Shown here piece by piece: positions 21,263-32,926 of a stretch of DNA of 64,000 nucleotides. A program made the position numbers and the translations under genes. Under the pieces are notes generated by a model, which was not told the DNA's origin, ran no database searches, and saw nothing but the letters and a program-made list of their open reading frames with translations. The stretch covers positions 62,001 through 126,000 of the forward strand of contig VIRR01000483.1 in the NCBI GenBank assembly GCA_008638375.1, read 5' to 3'. Every line of letters starts with the position of its first letter. Positions within the stretch are counted from its first letter, which is position 1. The DNA is from Nyssa sinensis. Taxonomy: Eukaryota > Streptophyta > Magnoliopsida > Cornales > Nyssaceae.

Positions 21263-23628
21263 GTCCCTATAATACCCAATTCGATCTTGAACTCTGTCTC
21301 AGACGCACTTGATCTATTTCTCGAAACCAACTCGGTCTCCGATCTCCATCTGTCGATCTCTCACTGCTTCTCCGTCCGTCGATCGCTTTCTCTCTCCAAC
21401 TCGCTGCTTCTCCGATCTCCATCCGTCGATCTCTCGTTGCTTCTCCGTTCGTTGAACCCTTCCTTTCTCCGTCGATCTCTCGCTGCTTCGCCGTCGATCT
21501 CGATCTCCATCCGTGTTTGATAAAGGTTAGGCTTTGTGGTTTATTTTTGTTTATTTTCTTCTTCTTCATTTGAATAAACACCTTTTCCTCCATCACGGTA
21601 ACTGATTTATTGGATGCTACTGATTTGTTATAGATTTTAGATGTATTTGAACTATTTTTTTTTTCAAATTTTGGATGTTGGATGAAATTGTGTGATGTTG
21701 TTGTTACAAATTTGGATGTTAGATGAATTGTGTAATGTTGTTGTTTGTAAGAAGGTTAAGGGAAGAATCATTGTCAGAAAAATTTAATTTATCACTTTTT
21801 TTGGGTTAAAACTCCATGAGATAATCAAGAAATTGTAAATTAAAATGCATTAGAAAATAAATAAAATTTCATTAAAAACTAATACAATACATTAAAAAAG
21901 TAAAAATAAATTAAGAATAGATGAAGTAAAAATGATCTTGAGAATTATCTGAAACTTACTGAAAATTTAATTTAAAATATTTGATTTTATTTTTATTTTC
22001 AATGAAATACTAAAAATTTAATTGGTATTGAAATTTTTAAAGGCGATGATAGGTTGATAATTTTTTCTACCATATTAAAATTAATTTCAAAATAAATATA
22101 GATGGTGGTGAAAAAATGTCACCGATTTCTACCCCTACTTTGATATAAGTGTTACATTTCTGTATATTGTTGTTTTAAGAGCTGTAACATGCGGAACATT
22201 GTGTAATTTCCAAATAGACAAATAAATTTTTGGTTTTAAGAGTCCATGCTTGATCATCCTTGGATATTCAGATTTAGTCTTGAGACATAATTTGGGTGCT
22301 TGGATGTTCCCTCTGGGAAATTCACTTTTAATGGTTACTGAATGAATGTTTTTCAATGTTTTTTTTTTTTTTTTAATTTATTTGGGTTGTACTTTGAAAT
22401 TCCTTTCGGAAATTCCTGAAAATGGAGGCATTGCAAGTAGAATGAATGCTTTTCAATTGTTTTCTTAGCTGGGGTACTCTGAAATCCCTTTTGGCAATCC
22501 TGAAAATGTAGGCATTGCAAGTAGCACTCTTTTAAAATGCAAGAATATTTTTTATATGGAGAAAACTGAAAACTAATCTATACTGCCTATAAAATGTAAT
22601 CTCCAAATATCATGCTCCAAAATAGGAGAATTTTTTTAATTGACCTAGCTCATGAACTCGGTTTATTGATCCGATTTATGAATCCATCACATCTTGTTAT
22701 GTAGCCAAGAAGTTACTTTTATGTTTCTTAAAAATATGACATTTTATCTAAATAACATGATGTTATAAGTCGGGTTCATACCATGTCAATGTATTCGATC
22801 CATATAAAACTTTTTCCAAAATAATATGCTCAAGACATTTACTAGTGAAAAATCAACTAGGGTTAGCTTAATTGGCCACCATGTCTTCTTCATTAGGAAG
22901 AAGTCATGTATTTAGGTCTCATTACTTTCAGTAGGGTACTGAGTATTATCAAATACTGAACACATTTATTAAGAAATAGTGTTGCTCTTTATCAATGTGA
23001 TTGAATACTGTCAAACCTGCTGACTCAGCAGTGTATGTTCTTAGTAATTTTGTTTTGATATTGGAATGGAATTACCCCTTTCTCTAAGAAAGTACAAGCA
23101 TAAATTAGTGCTGATTCCATGAATCAACCCTTTTCTATAATTAAACGATTAATAAACCAATTATGTAATTGCATTCATGTAAGCCTAGTCCCGTTCGGGA
23201 GTCATTTTCATCACATGTGAATTTTGTCCCGAAATTTATTCGCGATTGGGCTCGTGTGTATGAAAATCGATTCTTGAATTGTCCAGAGAGGATAGTTCGG
23301 GAATGCATAAATCTGCATTGCAATCAATAGCGCATATACTTGAATATTTCACTATGATAAAATTTCAGCACGGTCTCCTGTTGTTCTCTGGGTATATATT
23401 TAGGCGTGCTAACGTTTATCTTGTATACTTGGAGAATCGTGGGGAGATGCTGCTAAAATTTTGTCCGAGTGGAATCAAGCATGTGATTTGCTGCTGATTG
23501 CAATGTAGATTGTGCATTCACAAATGGGATAGGACCACCTTACCCTTTAGAGAGAAGTTGGAGGTGATACGATTCATGTTTCATATTTATAACGAGTATC
23601 ATTTTTGACTTGTATTAGGTAGACGAAA
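21263..23628 (+). other. CACTA leader exon and probable first intron
   Basis: 21280-21515 is a pyrimidine-rich, GC-richer block with repeated CCGTCGATCTC and CTGCTTCTCCG phrases, like a first non-coding exon. A donor-like AAAGGTTAGG follows near 21523. An acceptor-like TATTAG lies at about 23613-23618, just before the transposase ATG. The ~2 kb between is AT-rich with no convincing gene; the small ORFs there are not supported. Confidence 0.5.
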
Positions 23629-26600
23629 ATGGATAAGAGTTGGATGGACTTGAGGGGCAAGCATTTGCCAGGGTATGTGAGGGGGATCAAAGATTTTATT
23701 GAGTTTGCTCGTGCATCTGCAAATGGGAGAAATAGGATAAGATGTCCATGTAGGAGGTGCAATAATAAGGATTATATGCACATAGATGAGGCCAAAGAGC
23801 ACCTACTCGAACACGAGATGGACAAGAGGTATACGTGTTGGGAATTTCACGGGGGGCGTCGTGACGTACGAGTGGTATTTGATGATGAAGATGAAGAAGA
23901 CGATGATGACTTTGGTGATAATGTTGGGGTTGGTTACGAAGGCTTGCCACAAATGTTGGCAAACTTGCAGGGGGCTACAACTGGGCCGAGTAGTCACAGG
24001 AGTGACACGGGACAATCGACCGCGTTTGAGTCGTTGTTGAGGGAAGCAAGGCAGCCGTTATACCCGGGTTGTGATAAGTTTTCGAAACTGGACTTTCTCG
24101 TGAAACTCCTTCATATTAAGACCATCAACCGTTGGAGTAACAAATCAGTTAATATGGCTATTGAATTGATTAAAGCAGCGCTTCCTACTGGGGAGACCCT
24201 TCCGAAATCATATTACGAGGCGAAAAGAATATTAAGAGATTTGGGCCTTGGGTATATTCCCATACATGCTTGCAAAAATGATTGCATGTTATTTTGAAAA
24301 GAGACTGAACAATGTAAGGAGTGTATGGTGTGCCACGAACCTAGGTACAAGCTGAATGAAGGAAAGAGCAAGACAATTCCGCACAAGGTACTGAGATATT
24401 TTCTCTTAAAACCGAGGCTACAAAGGTTGTACATGTCTCAGAAGATGGTAGAAGATATGCGGTGGCATAAGGAGAAGCGTGTTGCCGAGGAAAATGTATG
24501 TAGGCATCCGACAAATTCACAAACTTGGGCTGAGTTTGATACAAATCACGAATGGTTTGCAAATGAGCCGCGTAATGTACGACTTGGGCTGGCTAGCGAC
24601 GGTTTCAATCCGTTTGGTGACATGAGTAATGCCTACAGCATGTGGCCGGTGTTGCTTGTGCCGTATAACTTGCCACCGTGGAAATGTATGAAAGAACCAT
24701 TTATCTACATGTCGTTGCTTATTCTAGGGCCAAAGTCTCCTGGTAATGAAATTGATGTGTACTTGCATCCTTTAGTGGATGAGTTGAAGGAATTGTGGGA
24801 GGTGGGAGTGTCGCGTTACTGTGGATCATAAATGACTTTCCAGCATATGGGAACTTGTTTAGGTGGAGCACTAAGGAGTATCTAGCATGTCTGGTTTGTA
24901 ATAAGGATGCATGTTCCCTACATTTGTCAAATAGAAAGAAGATATGCTACATGTGCCATTGTCGTTTTCTACCGCCATCACATGGTTGGCGAAATCAGCA
25001 GAAGCATCTGTTTGATGGAAAAATTGAGCGCAGATTGTCACCTCCATTGTTGTCTGGCAAAGACGTGTTGGCGCAATTGGCACTCATCCGACCAGTGAGG
25101 TTTGAGAAGATACCGGGTACTAAGTAGAGGAAGCGTACTAATGTGGACTTAAATTGGACGAAGAAGAGCATATTTTTTGATTTTCCGTACTGGGAGACCC
25201 TTAAGTTGAGGCACAATTTGGATGTGATGCACATCGAGAAGAACATATGTGATAATGTGCTGGGAACTGTAATGAACATTGAAGAGAAGACAAAGGATAC
25301 AGTTAAAGCCCGGTTGGACTTGTAGGAGCTGGGAATAAGGAAAGAGCTGCACCTAATACCTAGCGGTGATAAATATATCGTGCCTCCTGCACAGTATACG
25401 TTATCATCCGTAGAGAGAATGAGGATTTGCGAGTGGTTTAAATCGGTGAAGTTCCCAGATGGATACGCATCGAATATATCTCGGTGTGTAAATGTTATAG
25501 ATGGGAAAATATCCAGATTGAAGAGCCATGACTGCCATGTCCTTTTACAACGACTTCTTTCGATTGCACTACGTGGATATCTCACCGATGACATATCGAC
25601 TACATTAATTGAGTTGGGTTGCTTCTTTAGAGAATTATGTGCGAAGACATTGAATGTGGAAGTACTTGAAAAGCTCGAAAGAGATGTTGTCGTGATCCTT
25701 TACAAATTGGAACAGATTTTCCCTCCAGTTTTCTTTGATATTATGGTCCACTTAACTGTTCATTTGCCTCATGAGGCAAAAATTGGTGGACTTGTCCAAT
25801 ACCGTTGGATGTATCCAATAGAAAGGTACATTTAATTTTGTGAATTGTGTTATCTATCCATCCTAACTATTTTAATCTATAACTGATTAATTATAAAAAC
25901 AGATATTTGCACACATTGAAGCAATATGTGGGTAACAAAGCACAACCGGAAGGGTCAATTGTTGAGGCTTACATTGATGCTGAATGTCTCACCTTCTGCT
26001 CTATGCATCTTGAAGATATTGAGACAAGGTTTAATCGTCAAGAGCGAAATTCTGATAGATGTCCAGGGCAACAATGAACTGGCCTTGCGGTGTTTAGTCA
26101 GAATGTGCGGCCAATAGGCGCCCATATATATGAATGGTGTCATCCTCAAGACTTGGAAAGAGCCCACTACACCGTGCTCAACAACTGCGATGAGACATTT
26201 CCATATTTTAAGTAAGTTTATCAAAATCATTGCAATACTACGTTAGTACACAAATGTAAGTTACATATAACATATTTCATCTTATGCAGTGAGCATACGA
26301 ACGAGCTTCAGAGAGAACATGTATCAAGTTCTAATCTAGAGCAAAGACAACAAAATTTGTTTCCAAAGTTGTTCGGAGAACGTGTAAGACAAGGTTTCAA
26401 TTAATTGTAATTGTACTAGTTAATGCATTTGTATTCAATTAATTTTGTACTTGTATTGAATTAATAGATGAAGCTATTACGCCACCAACAATCTGCTGAG
26501 GCGTATGATCAATTATATTCCTTAGCATGTGGTCCTGATTAAAGGATATCCCGCTACACCGGTTTAATTGTTGATGGTGTTCGATTTCACAAGAGGGAAC

Positions 26601-27271
26601 GTGAGGTCATTCGGCGAACACAAAATAGCGGGGTCCTTGTTCAGGAAGATGGTGACACAGGACAAACTGTAGAGTACTATGGTGTTTTATAAGACATCAT
26701 ACAGTTACATTATTGCTATGGTCATTCTGTATATATTTTTAAATGTGATTGGTAGGATGTAAGTAATAAGAAGACTGGAATTCAGATCGATAAGCACTTC
26801 ATAAGTGTTAATACGTCACGTACGGCATTTAAAGATGATTCGTATGTTTTGGCATCTCAAGCAAAACAAGTTTTCTATTTGAAGGACCCAAAAATAAGAG
26901 GTGATTGGCATGTTGTCCAAAAAATAAAAACTAGAAATATTTATGATGTCCTAGAAGTTGGCGAGGGAGATGAAGATTTGGAGAGGATTGAGGAGGCACT
27001 ACAAGAAGAGTCTCAAACTGCCCAAGATGGTGTTGTCCGGCATGATCAGGAAAATGTTACTTCGTATCGGTTGAATAGAACTGATGTAGAACAAGATCAT
27101 GTCGTAGCTTCCGACGTCACCAATACCACACAATTAGATTTGAGGGATGCAACGTTCATTAATGATGATGATGACGATGACAGTGATTTTGATGATGACA
27201 CATTGTTAGAGTATTGTACCGAGAATGAAGAAAATTCAAGTTCAGATGATGATACAGACTCAAATGAATAA
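23629..27271 (+). pseudogene. TNP2-type CACTA transposase, degraded
   Basis: It starts with MDKSWMDLRGKHLPGYVRGI, a transposase-associated domain, with a Cys-rich motif RCPCRRCNN near codons 42-50. The Transposase_21 core spans about 24100-25100 (CMVCHEPRYKLN, DGFNPFGDMS, VLLVPYNLPPW, NDFPAYGNL). A DUF4218-like block lies at 25380-25825, then exons with TLKQYVGNKA and a DUF4216-like block ending in an acidic Asp/Glu/Ser tail. Introns at 25826-25902, 26212-26289 and about 26384-26467 have GT/AG ends and preserve frame. Lesions: TGA at 24295, a deletion with frameshift near 24800, TAG at 25125 and 25323, TGA near 26075, TAA at 26540 and two more stops near 26690-26755. It would have cut DNA at the CACTA termini; this copy cannot make the full enzyme. 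Confidence 0.92.
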
Positions 27272-27471
27272 TTATAATAATTGTTACATGTGTTAGTATC
27301 AAGTGTAATGGTTTTCGACTTTTATAATGTAATGGATATTCAATTTTATGATGTAATGAGTAATCATTTTTACTTTGATAAGGATTTTAATTTTTATGAT
27401 TAAATAGAAACAATTTATTTTTAAACTTTATTTGTAGATATGGTTGGACAGGTTCACGCAGACGCGTAGTT
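27272..27471 (+). other. Spacer between the two CACTA genes
   Basis: AT-rich, non-coding. It should hold the 3' end of the transposase transcript and the promoter or upstream exon of the second gene; no clear poly(A) signal or TATA stood out. Confidence 0.4.
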
Positions 27472-28948
27472 ATGCAGAACTCATCGACCCCTTCCCCCTC
27501 ATCTGCAGGGTCGACCTATCCTGCCGTCGATGGTATGCATAGTTTTCATTTTTTATTAATGATTATATAAATATGGTACTAATTGTTTCTATTTTGTTTC
27601 TTCTAAAGCTTCGACCACCACCCCTAGACAAGGGCATGGTAGGTCGAAGAATCGCAACTTGCAGGTTCAGATGGAGGCAGCGGGGGGCGCGCCCCTTCGG
27701 ATTGAGATACCTCCGGGCTTGCTGAAGCCCGTTGCTGGGTGGGCACAGCAGTTCATTACAGAGGTCGGCATCATTTGTCGGCTACGCGCCCCACTCTATA
27801 TTAGTGACTGGAGTCAGGTCACTGATGCGGAGAGACGGGATATTCATGTGCATATCTAAGTATGTCTTTTATTATTGTGTTCAACTAAATTTTAACATAC
27901 GTTATGCCGTAATGTTTTGACAATGACATGCTTTTACAGGAGAAATTTGACATCGATCTCCACCTGCCTCATGTCGTGAAGGCAGTCGACCGTTACTTGG
28001 GAACCCGTTTCAAGGACTACCGACATAGGCTCCACATGCACTACGAGGCGGAGGTGGCAGCCGGTAGAGAGCCTCACAACAGACCCTACAAAGGGGTGGC
28101 GATGGAGGATTGGATGTTACTATGCGACCGGTTCGCTAGTGACGCATTCCAGGTAAAAATTGTCAAAATTACTTTTGTTGTATGATGAATCATTGTCATT
28201 TATACTAACCTTCTTTGTTTTGGCCAAGTGTAGGAACTTAGTAAGAAAAATAGCGAGAGCAGAAGCAAGCAAAAAAGGTGACCCACTGTGGTGGGTCATG
28301 TTCTTTTGTTAGGTATAGGCATGAGATAGTAAGTTAATAAATGTATCAATTTCTCATTGTATAATGTATTCATGAAATCAATCTTCACAAGCTACTATTT
28401 ATTTGTTGCAGCGAGACCAGGAGACCGGTGCACCACCAAGCCCCATTGAGTTGTGGCACAAGACGCACTACAATCCCGAGAAGGGTTGGACTGGGCTTGA
28501 AGCTCAGCGACTTTATGTAAGTTAGAAAAATTTATATACTACTATTACGAATTTAATATTAATATAAAATTTTTAAAAGTAGTAACAAATATTTATGTTT
28601 TTTTAGGACGAGATGGTCGAGATGCGTGTTCGGCCGACCCTTGAGGGTGAGCAACCACCGATCGATGACCAGATACGAGAGACTGTTCTGGGCAAAAGGC
28701 GCGGATATGTTCGTGGCTTAGGGAGTGGGATGGAGCCGAGGGCATCGTCCTCTACCGTTGAGAGCAATGCTAGGTTTCACGCAGCCACCCAGATAGCTGA
28801 GGTAGCCACCCAAAGAGCTGAGGCAGCTGAGAGACTGAATGCAGAGATGAGGGTTGAGATGACAGAGCTCAAGGAGCAGCAGGCCCAGATAGAGACTCTT
28901 ATGAAGACTATACTCAGCCAGCAGGGAGGCTCTGATCAGCCTTGGTAA
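27472..28948 (+). pseudogene. Second En/Spm (Ptta-type, TNPA-like) protein gene, lightly damaged
   Basis: Six exons can be drawn with GT/AG borders in phase: 27472-27532, 27609-27859, 27940-28152, 28234-28328, 28412-28516 and 28607-28948. The product opens with a Ser/Pro/Thr-rich segment. It continues through PLRIEIPPGLLKPV, EKFDIDLHLPHVVKAV, PSPIELWHKTHYNP and KGWTGLEAQRLYDEM, typical of the plant Ptta/En/Spm transposase family. A Glu/Ala/Gln-rich coiled coil lies at about 28780-28925. Damage is limited: a TAA at the end of exon 2 (27857-27859, which a different donor would avoid) and a loss of one A in an A-run near 28270-28276 that shifts the frame in exon 4. Homologues bind subterminal repeats and assist TNP2. 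The start codon is the first in-frame ATG and is uncertain. Confidence 0.8.
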
Positions 28949-29059
28949 GTTTTTAAAATTATTTACTTTGGTACATTTATTATTTATAGAAAATGTTACG
29001 TAAAACCCCTTAAAATATTTTGGCCTAACGGACAACAAAGCGCATGACACTTCACATAT

Positions 29060-31985
29060 GAAAATAGACTTGCACGAACTTATTCAATTTTATAAGGATG
29101 CAAGTTTCAGCTCCAAAAAGGCCCATTTTGGGGTTTTGACAGACCAAAACTTTGGATATCAGCCTAACCACCCCAAAACCCCATCACACAGCTCCCAAAT
29201 GATAAAATAGACTTGCACGAACTTACGGCACTCGGTTCGGATGCCCGGTTTGAAACTTATGCAAGTTTTAGCTCCAAAAAGGCCCATTTTGGGGTTTTGA
29301 CAGACCAAAATGCCGGATATCGGCCTAACTACACCAAAACCCCATCACACACCTTACAAATGATAAAATACAGTTGCACGAACTTACGGTAATCGGTTCG
29401 GATGCCCGGTTTGAAACTTATGCAATTTTTATGTCCAAAAAGGCCTATTTTGGGGTTTTGACAGACCAAAACCCTGGATATTGGCCTAACCACCCCAAAA
29501 CACCATCACAAAGCTCTAAAATGATAAAATGGACTTGCACGAACTTACGGCACTCGATTCGGATGCCCGGTTTGAAACTTATGCAAGTTTCAGCTCCAAA
29601 AAGGCCCATTTTGGGGTTTTGACAGACCAAAATACCAGATATCAGCCTAACTACACCGAAACCCCATCACATACCTCAAAAATGATAAAATAAACTTGCA
29701 CGAACTTACGGCACTCGGTTCGGATGCCCGGTTTGAAACTTATGCAAGTTTCAGCTCCAAAAAGACCCATTTTGGGGTTTTGCCAGACCAAAATGCCGGA
29801 TATCGACCTAACTACACCAAAACCCCATCACACACCTCACAAATGATAAAATATACTTGCACAAACTTACGACACTTGGTTCGGATACCCGGTTTGAAAC
29901 TTATGCAAGTTTCAGCTCCAAAAAAGGCCCATTTTGGGGTTTTGCCTGACCAAAACCTCGGATATCGGCCTAACTATACCAAAACCCAATCACACACCTC
30001 AAAAATGATAAAATAGACTTGCACGAACTTATGGTAATCGGTTTGGATGCCCGGTTTGAAACTTTTGCAAGTTTTAGGTCCAAGAAGGCCCATTTTGGGG
30101 TTTTGATAGACCAAAACCCCAGATATCAGCCTAACCATCCCAAAACCCCATCAAACACCTCATAAATGATAAAATACACTTGCACGAACTTACGGCACTC
30201 GGTTCGGATGCCCGGTTTGAAACTTATGCAAGTTTTAGCTCCAAAAAGGCCCATTTTGGGGTTTTGACAGACCAAAATGCCGGATATCGGCCTAACTATA
30301 CCAAAACCCCATCACACACCTTACAAATGATAAAATACAGTTGCACGAACTTACGGTAGTCGGTTCGGATGCCCGGTTTGAAACTTATGCAATTTTTATG
30401 TCCAAAAAGGCCAATTTTGGGGTTTTGACAGACCAAAACCCTGGATATTGGCCTAACCACCCCAAAAAACCATCAAAAAGCTCTCAAATGATAAAATGGA
30501 CTTGCACGAACTTACGACACTCGATTCGGATGCCCGGTTTGAAAATTATGCAAGTTTCAGCTCCAAAAAGACCCATTTTGGGGTTTTGCCAGACCAAAAT
30601 GCCGGATATCGACCTAACTACACCAAAACCCCATCACACACCTCACAAATGATAAAATATACTTGCACGAACTTACGACACTTGGTTCGGATACCCGGTT
30701 TGAAACTTATGCAAGTTTCAGCTCCAAAAAAGGCCCATTTTGGGGTTTTGCCTGACCAAAACCTCGGATATCGGCCTAACTATACCAAAACCCCATCACA
30801 CACCTCAAAAATGATAAAATAGACTTGCACGAACTTATGGTAATCGGTTTGGATGCCCGGTTTGAAACTTTTGCAAGTTTTAGGTCCAAGAAGGCCCATT
30901 TTGGGGTTTTGATAGACCAAAACCCTAGGATATCAGCCTAACCATCCCAAAACCCCATCAAACACCTCATAAATGATAAAATACACTTGCACGAACTTAC
31001 GGCACTCGGTTCGGATGCCTGGTTTGAAACTTATGCAAGTTTCAGCTCCAAAAAGACCCATTTTGGGGTTTTGCCAGACCAAAATGCCGGATATCTGCCT
31101 AACTACACTGAAACCCCATCACACACCTCAAAAATGATAAAGTAAACTTGCACGAACTTACGGCACTCGGTTCGGATGCCCGGTTTGAAACTTATGCAAG
31201 TTTCAGCTCCAAAAAGGCCAATTTTGGGGTTTTGCCTGACCAAAACCCCGGATATTGGCCTAACTACACCGAAACCCCACCACACACCTCAAAAATGATA
31301 AAATAGACTTGCACGAACTTACGGTAATCGGTTCGGATGCCCGGTTTGAAACTTATGCAAGTTTTAGGTCCAAGAAGGCCCATTTTGGGGTTTTGACAGA
31401 CCAAAACCCCAGATATCGGCCTAAACACACCAAAACCCCATCAAACACCTCAAAAATGATAAAATACACTTGCACAAACTTACGGCACTCGGTTCGGATG
31501 CCCGGTTTGAAACTTATGCAAGTTTCAGCTCCAAAAAGACCCATTTTGGGGTTTTGACAGACCAAAACCCAGGATATCAGCCTAACCATCCCAAAACCCC
31601 ATCAAACACCTCACAAATGATAAAATACACTTGTACGAACTTACGGCACTTGGTTCGGATGCCCGATTTGAAACTTACGCAAGTTTCAGCTCTAAAAAGG
31701 CCCATTTTGGGGTTTTGATAGACCAAAATACCAGATATCAACCAAACGAGCCCAAAACCCCATCAAATACCTCACAAATGATAAAATTGACTTGCACGAA
31801 CTTACGGCACTCGGTTCGGATGCCTGGTTTGAAACTTATGTAAGTTTTTGCTTCGAAAAGACCCATTTTGGATATCGGCCTAACTATCCCGAAACTCCAT
31901 CAAACAACTCACAAATGACAAAATAGACTTGCACGAACTTACAAAAATTAGTTCAGATCAGTGGTTTATAACTTATGCTACTTTA
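29060..31985 (+). repeat. 161-bp tandem array inside the CACTA element
   Basis: About 18 direct copies. The landmark TTGCACG recurs at 29213, 29374, 29535, 29696, 29857, 30019 and onward, spacing 161 bp (162 where one extra A occurs). Each monomer contains GACTTGCACGAACTTACGG, TCGGTTCGGATGCCCGGTTT, a hairpin GGGGTTTTG-acagac-CAAAACCCC, and ACACCTCACAAATGATAAAA. Edge monomers are truncated or diverged (start at about 29060, end at 31860-31985). Because 161 is not a multiple of three, the ORFs it produces jump frame from copy to copy and I do not regard them as genes. Confidence 0.93.
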
Positions 31986-32429
31986 TGTCGTTCTTACTAT
32001 TTATGCATGGAAAAAAAAAAAATTAAACTATTCATATTCTATATTTCATATATATTTAATAATTGTTCTAATATATACCATTTGATCTTTATTTCAAATT
32101 GATCGGCATTATTACGCCGCCGTCTTTATGTTTTGCATCGGGATTTATTATTTTTATTTGTTTTTTTTTTCTTTTCATGGACATTTGTACTTATATGTTT
32201 TGAGACAATTTTTTATTCTTCTATTTTTTGTTAAATTGTACTTTTACAAATCTACGCAATTAGTATAATGTATATATGAATGTATTTTTCTTTTTTAATA
32301 TATTTATTTCAGAATGTTTGGATTTTATTGTATATCAGGATGATTGATACAGGTTTAAACAGGAATAAAACAACAAAGAAAACAAAGCAAACATGGTTGG
32401 AAAAAAGAAAAAAAAAAAAAAAAAACCTT
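31986..32429 (+). other. AT-rich spacer between array and CACTA 3' end
   Basis: Poly-T and poly-A tracts (A-run near 32408-32426), with no ORF or repeat recognised. Confidence 0.5.
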
Positions 32430-32926
32430 TAGCGACGCACAGAAAGACGTCCCTAAAAGTAAAGAAACAACAATGTTAATTCACTATTAGCGACGCACAG
32501 TGAGCGTCGCTAAAAGGTACTAATTAGCGACGCACACTCTGTGTGTCGCTAAAAGATACTATTAGCGACGACCCCGTGTGCGTCGCTAAATGTACTATTA
32601 GCGACGCACACTGGGTCGTCGCTAATAGTATATTTTAGCGACACACAGCGTGCGTCACTAATAGTATCTTTTAGCGACGCTCTTTGCCTCTATTTATAAT
32701 ATTTGCGACGCCCATTCCCAATTATTAGCGATACCATTTGTGCGTCACAAATAGTTTCTTTTAGCGACGCTCAGAGGCGTGTGCGTCGCCAATACTATTA
32801 GCGATGCCAATATTTGTGGCGACGTTAGCGACGCGCAGGTGTGCGTCGCAAAATATCATTAGTAACGCATTTTCCCACTATTAGCGACGCATGCGTGCGT
32901 CGCTAATAGTGCCTTTTCTTGTAGTG
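32430..32926 (+). repeat. CACTA 3' terminal and subterminal repeats
   Basis: About ten short hairpins, each a TTAGCGACGCACA arm and its TGTGCGTCGCTAA complement separated by a few bases (for example near 32486, 32524, 32560, 32597, 32634, 32823 and 32880). The region ends in TTGTAGTG. It is denser in pairs than the 5' side. Confidence 0.9.

Larger units (their letters stand above)
20937..32926 (+). mobile_element. CACTA (En/Spm) DNA transposon
   Basis: Ends are CACTACAA... at 20937 and ...TTGTAGTG at 32926, the defining CACTA termini, enclosing 11,990 bp. The 3-bp target duplication is TCG on the right (32927-32929) and TCA on the left (20934-20936), one transition apart. The copia reading frame across the site shows TCG was the original. 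Content from left to right: subterminal repeats, GC-rich leader, long intron, TNP2-type transposase, second En/Spm gene, 161-bp tandem array, AT-rich spacer, subterminal repeats. Both genes are damaged, so this copy is probably non-autonomous, though its ends look intact and could respond to transposase in trans. Confidence 0.95.

Noticed and set aside
21267..21596. 109-aa Arg/Glu-rich minus-strand ORF and its plus-strand Ser/Leu-rich shadow
   Set aside because: Falls in the repetitive CT-rich CACTA leader; low-complexity periodic phrases and no homology.
29060..31985. CRISPR-like appearance of regular repeats, and ORFs of 60-108 aa inside them
   Set aside because: Repeats are contiguous 161-bp monomers with no unique spacers, in a plant transposon. 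ORFs exist because the monomer lacks stops in some frames and they change frame every unit.
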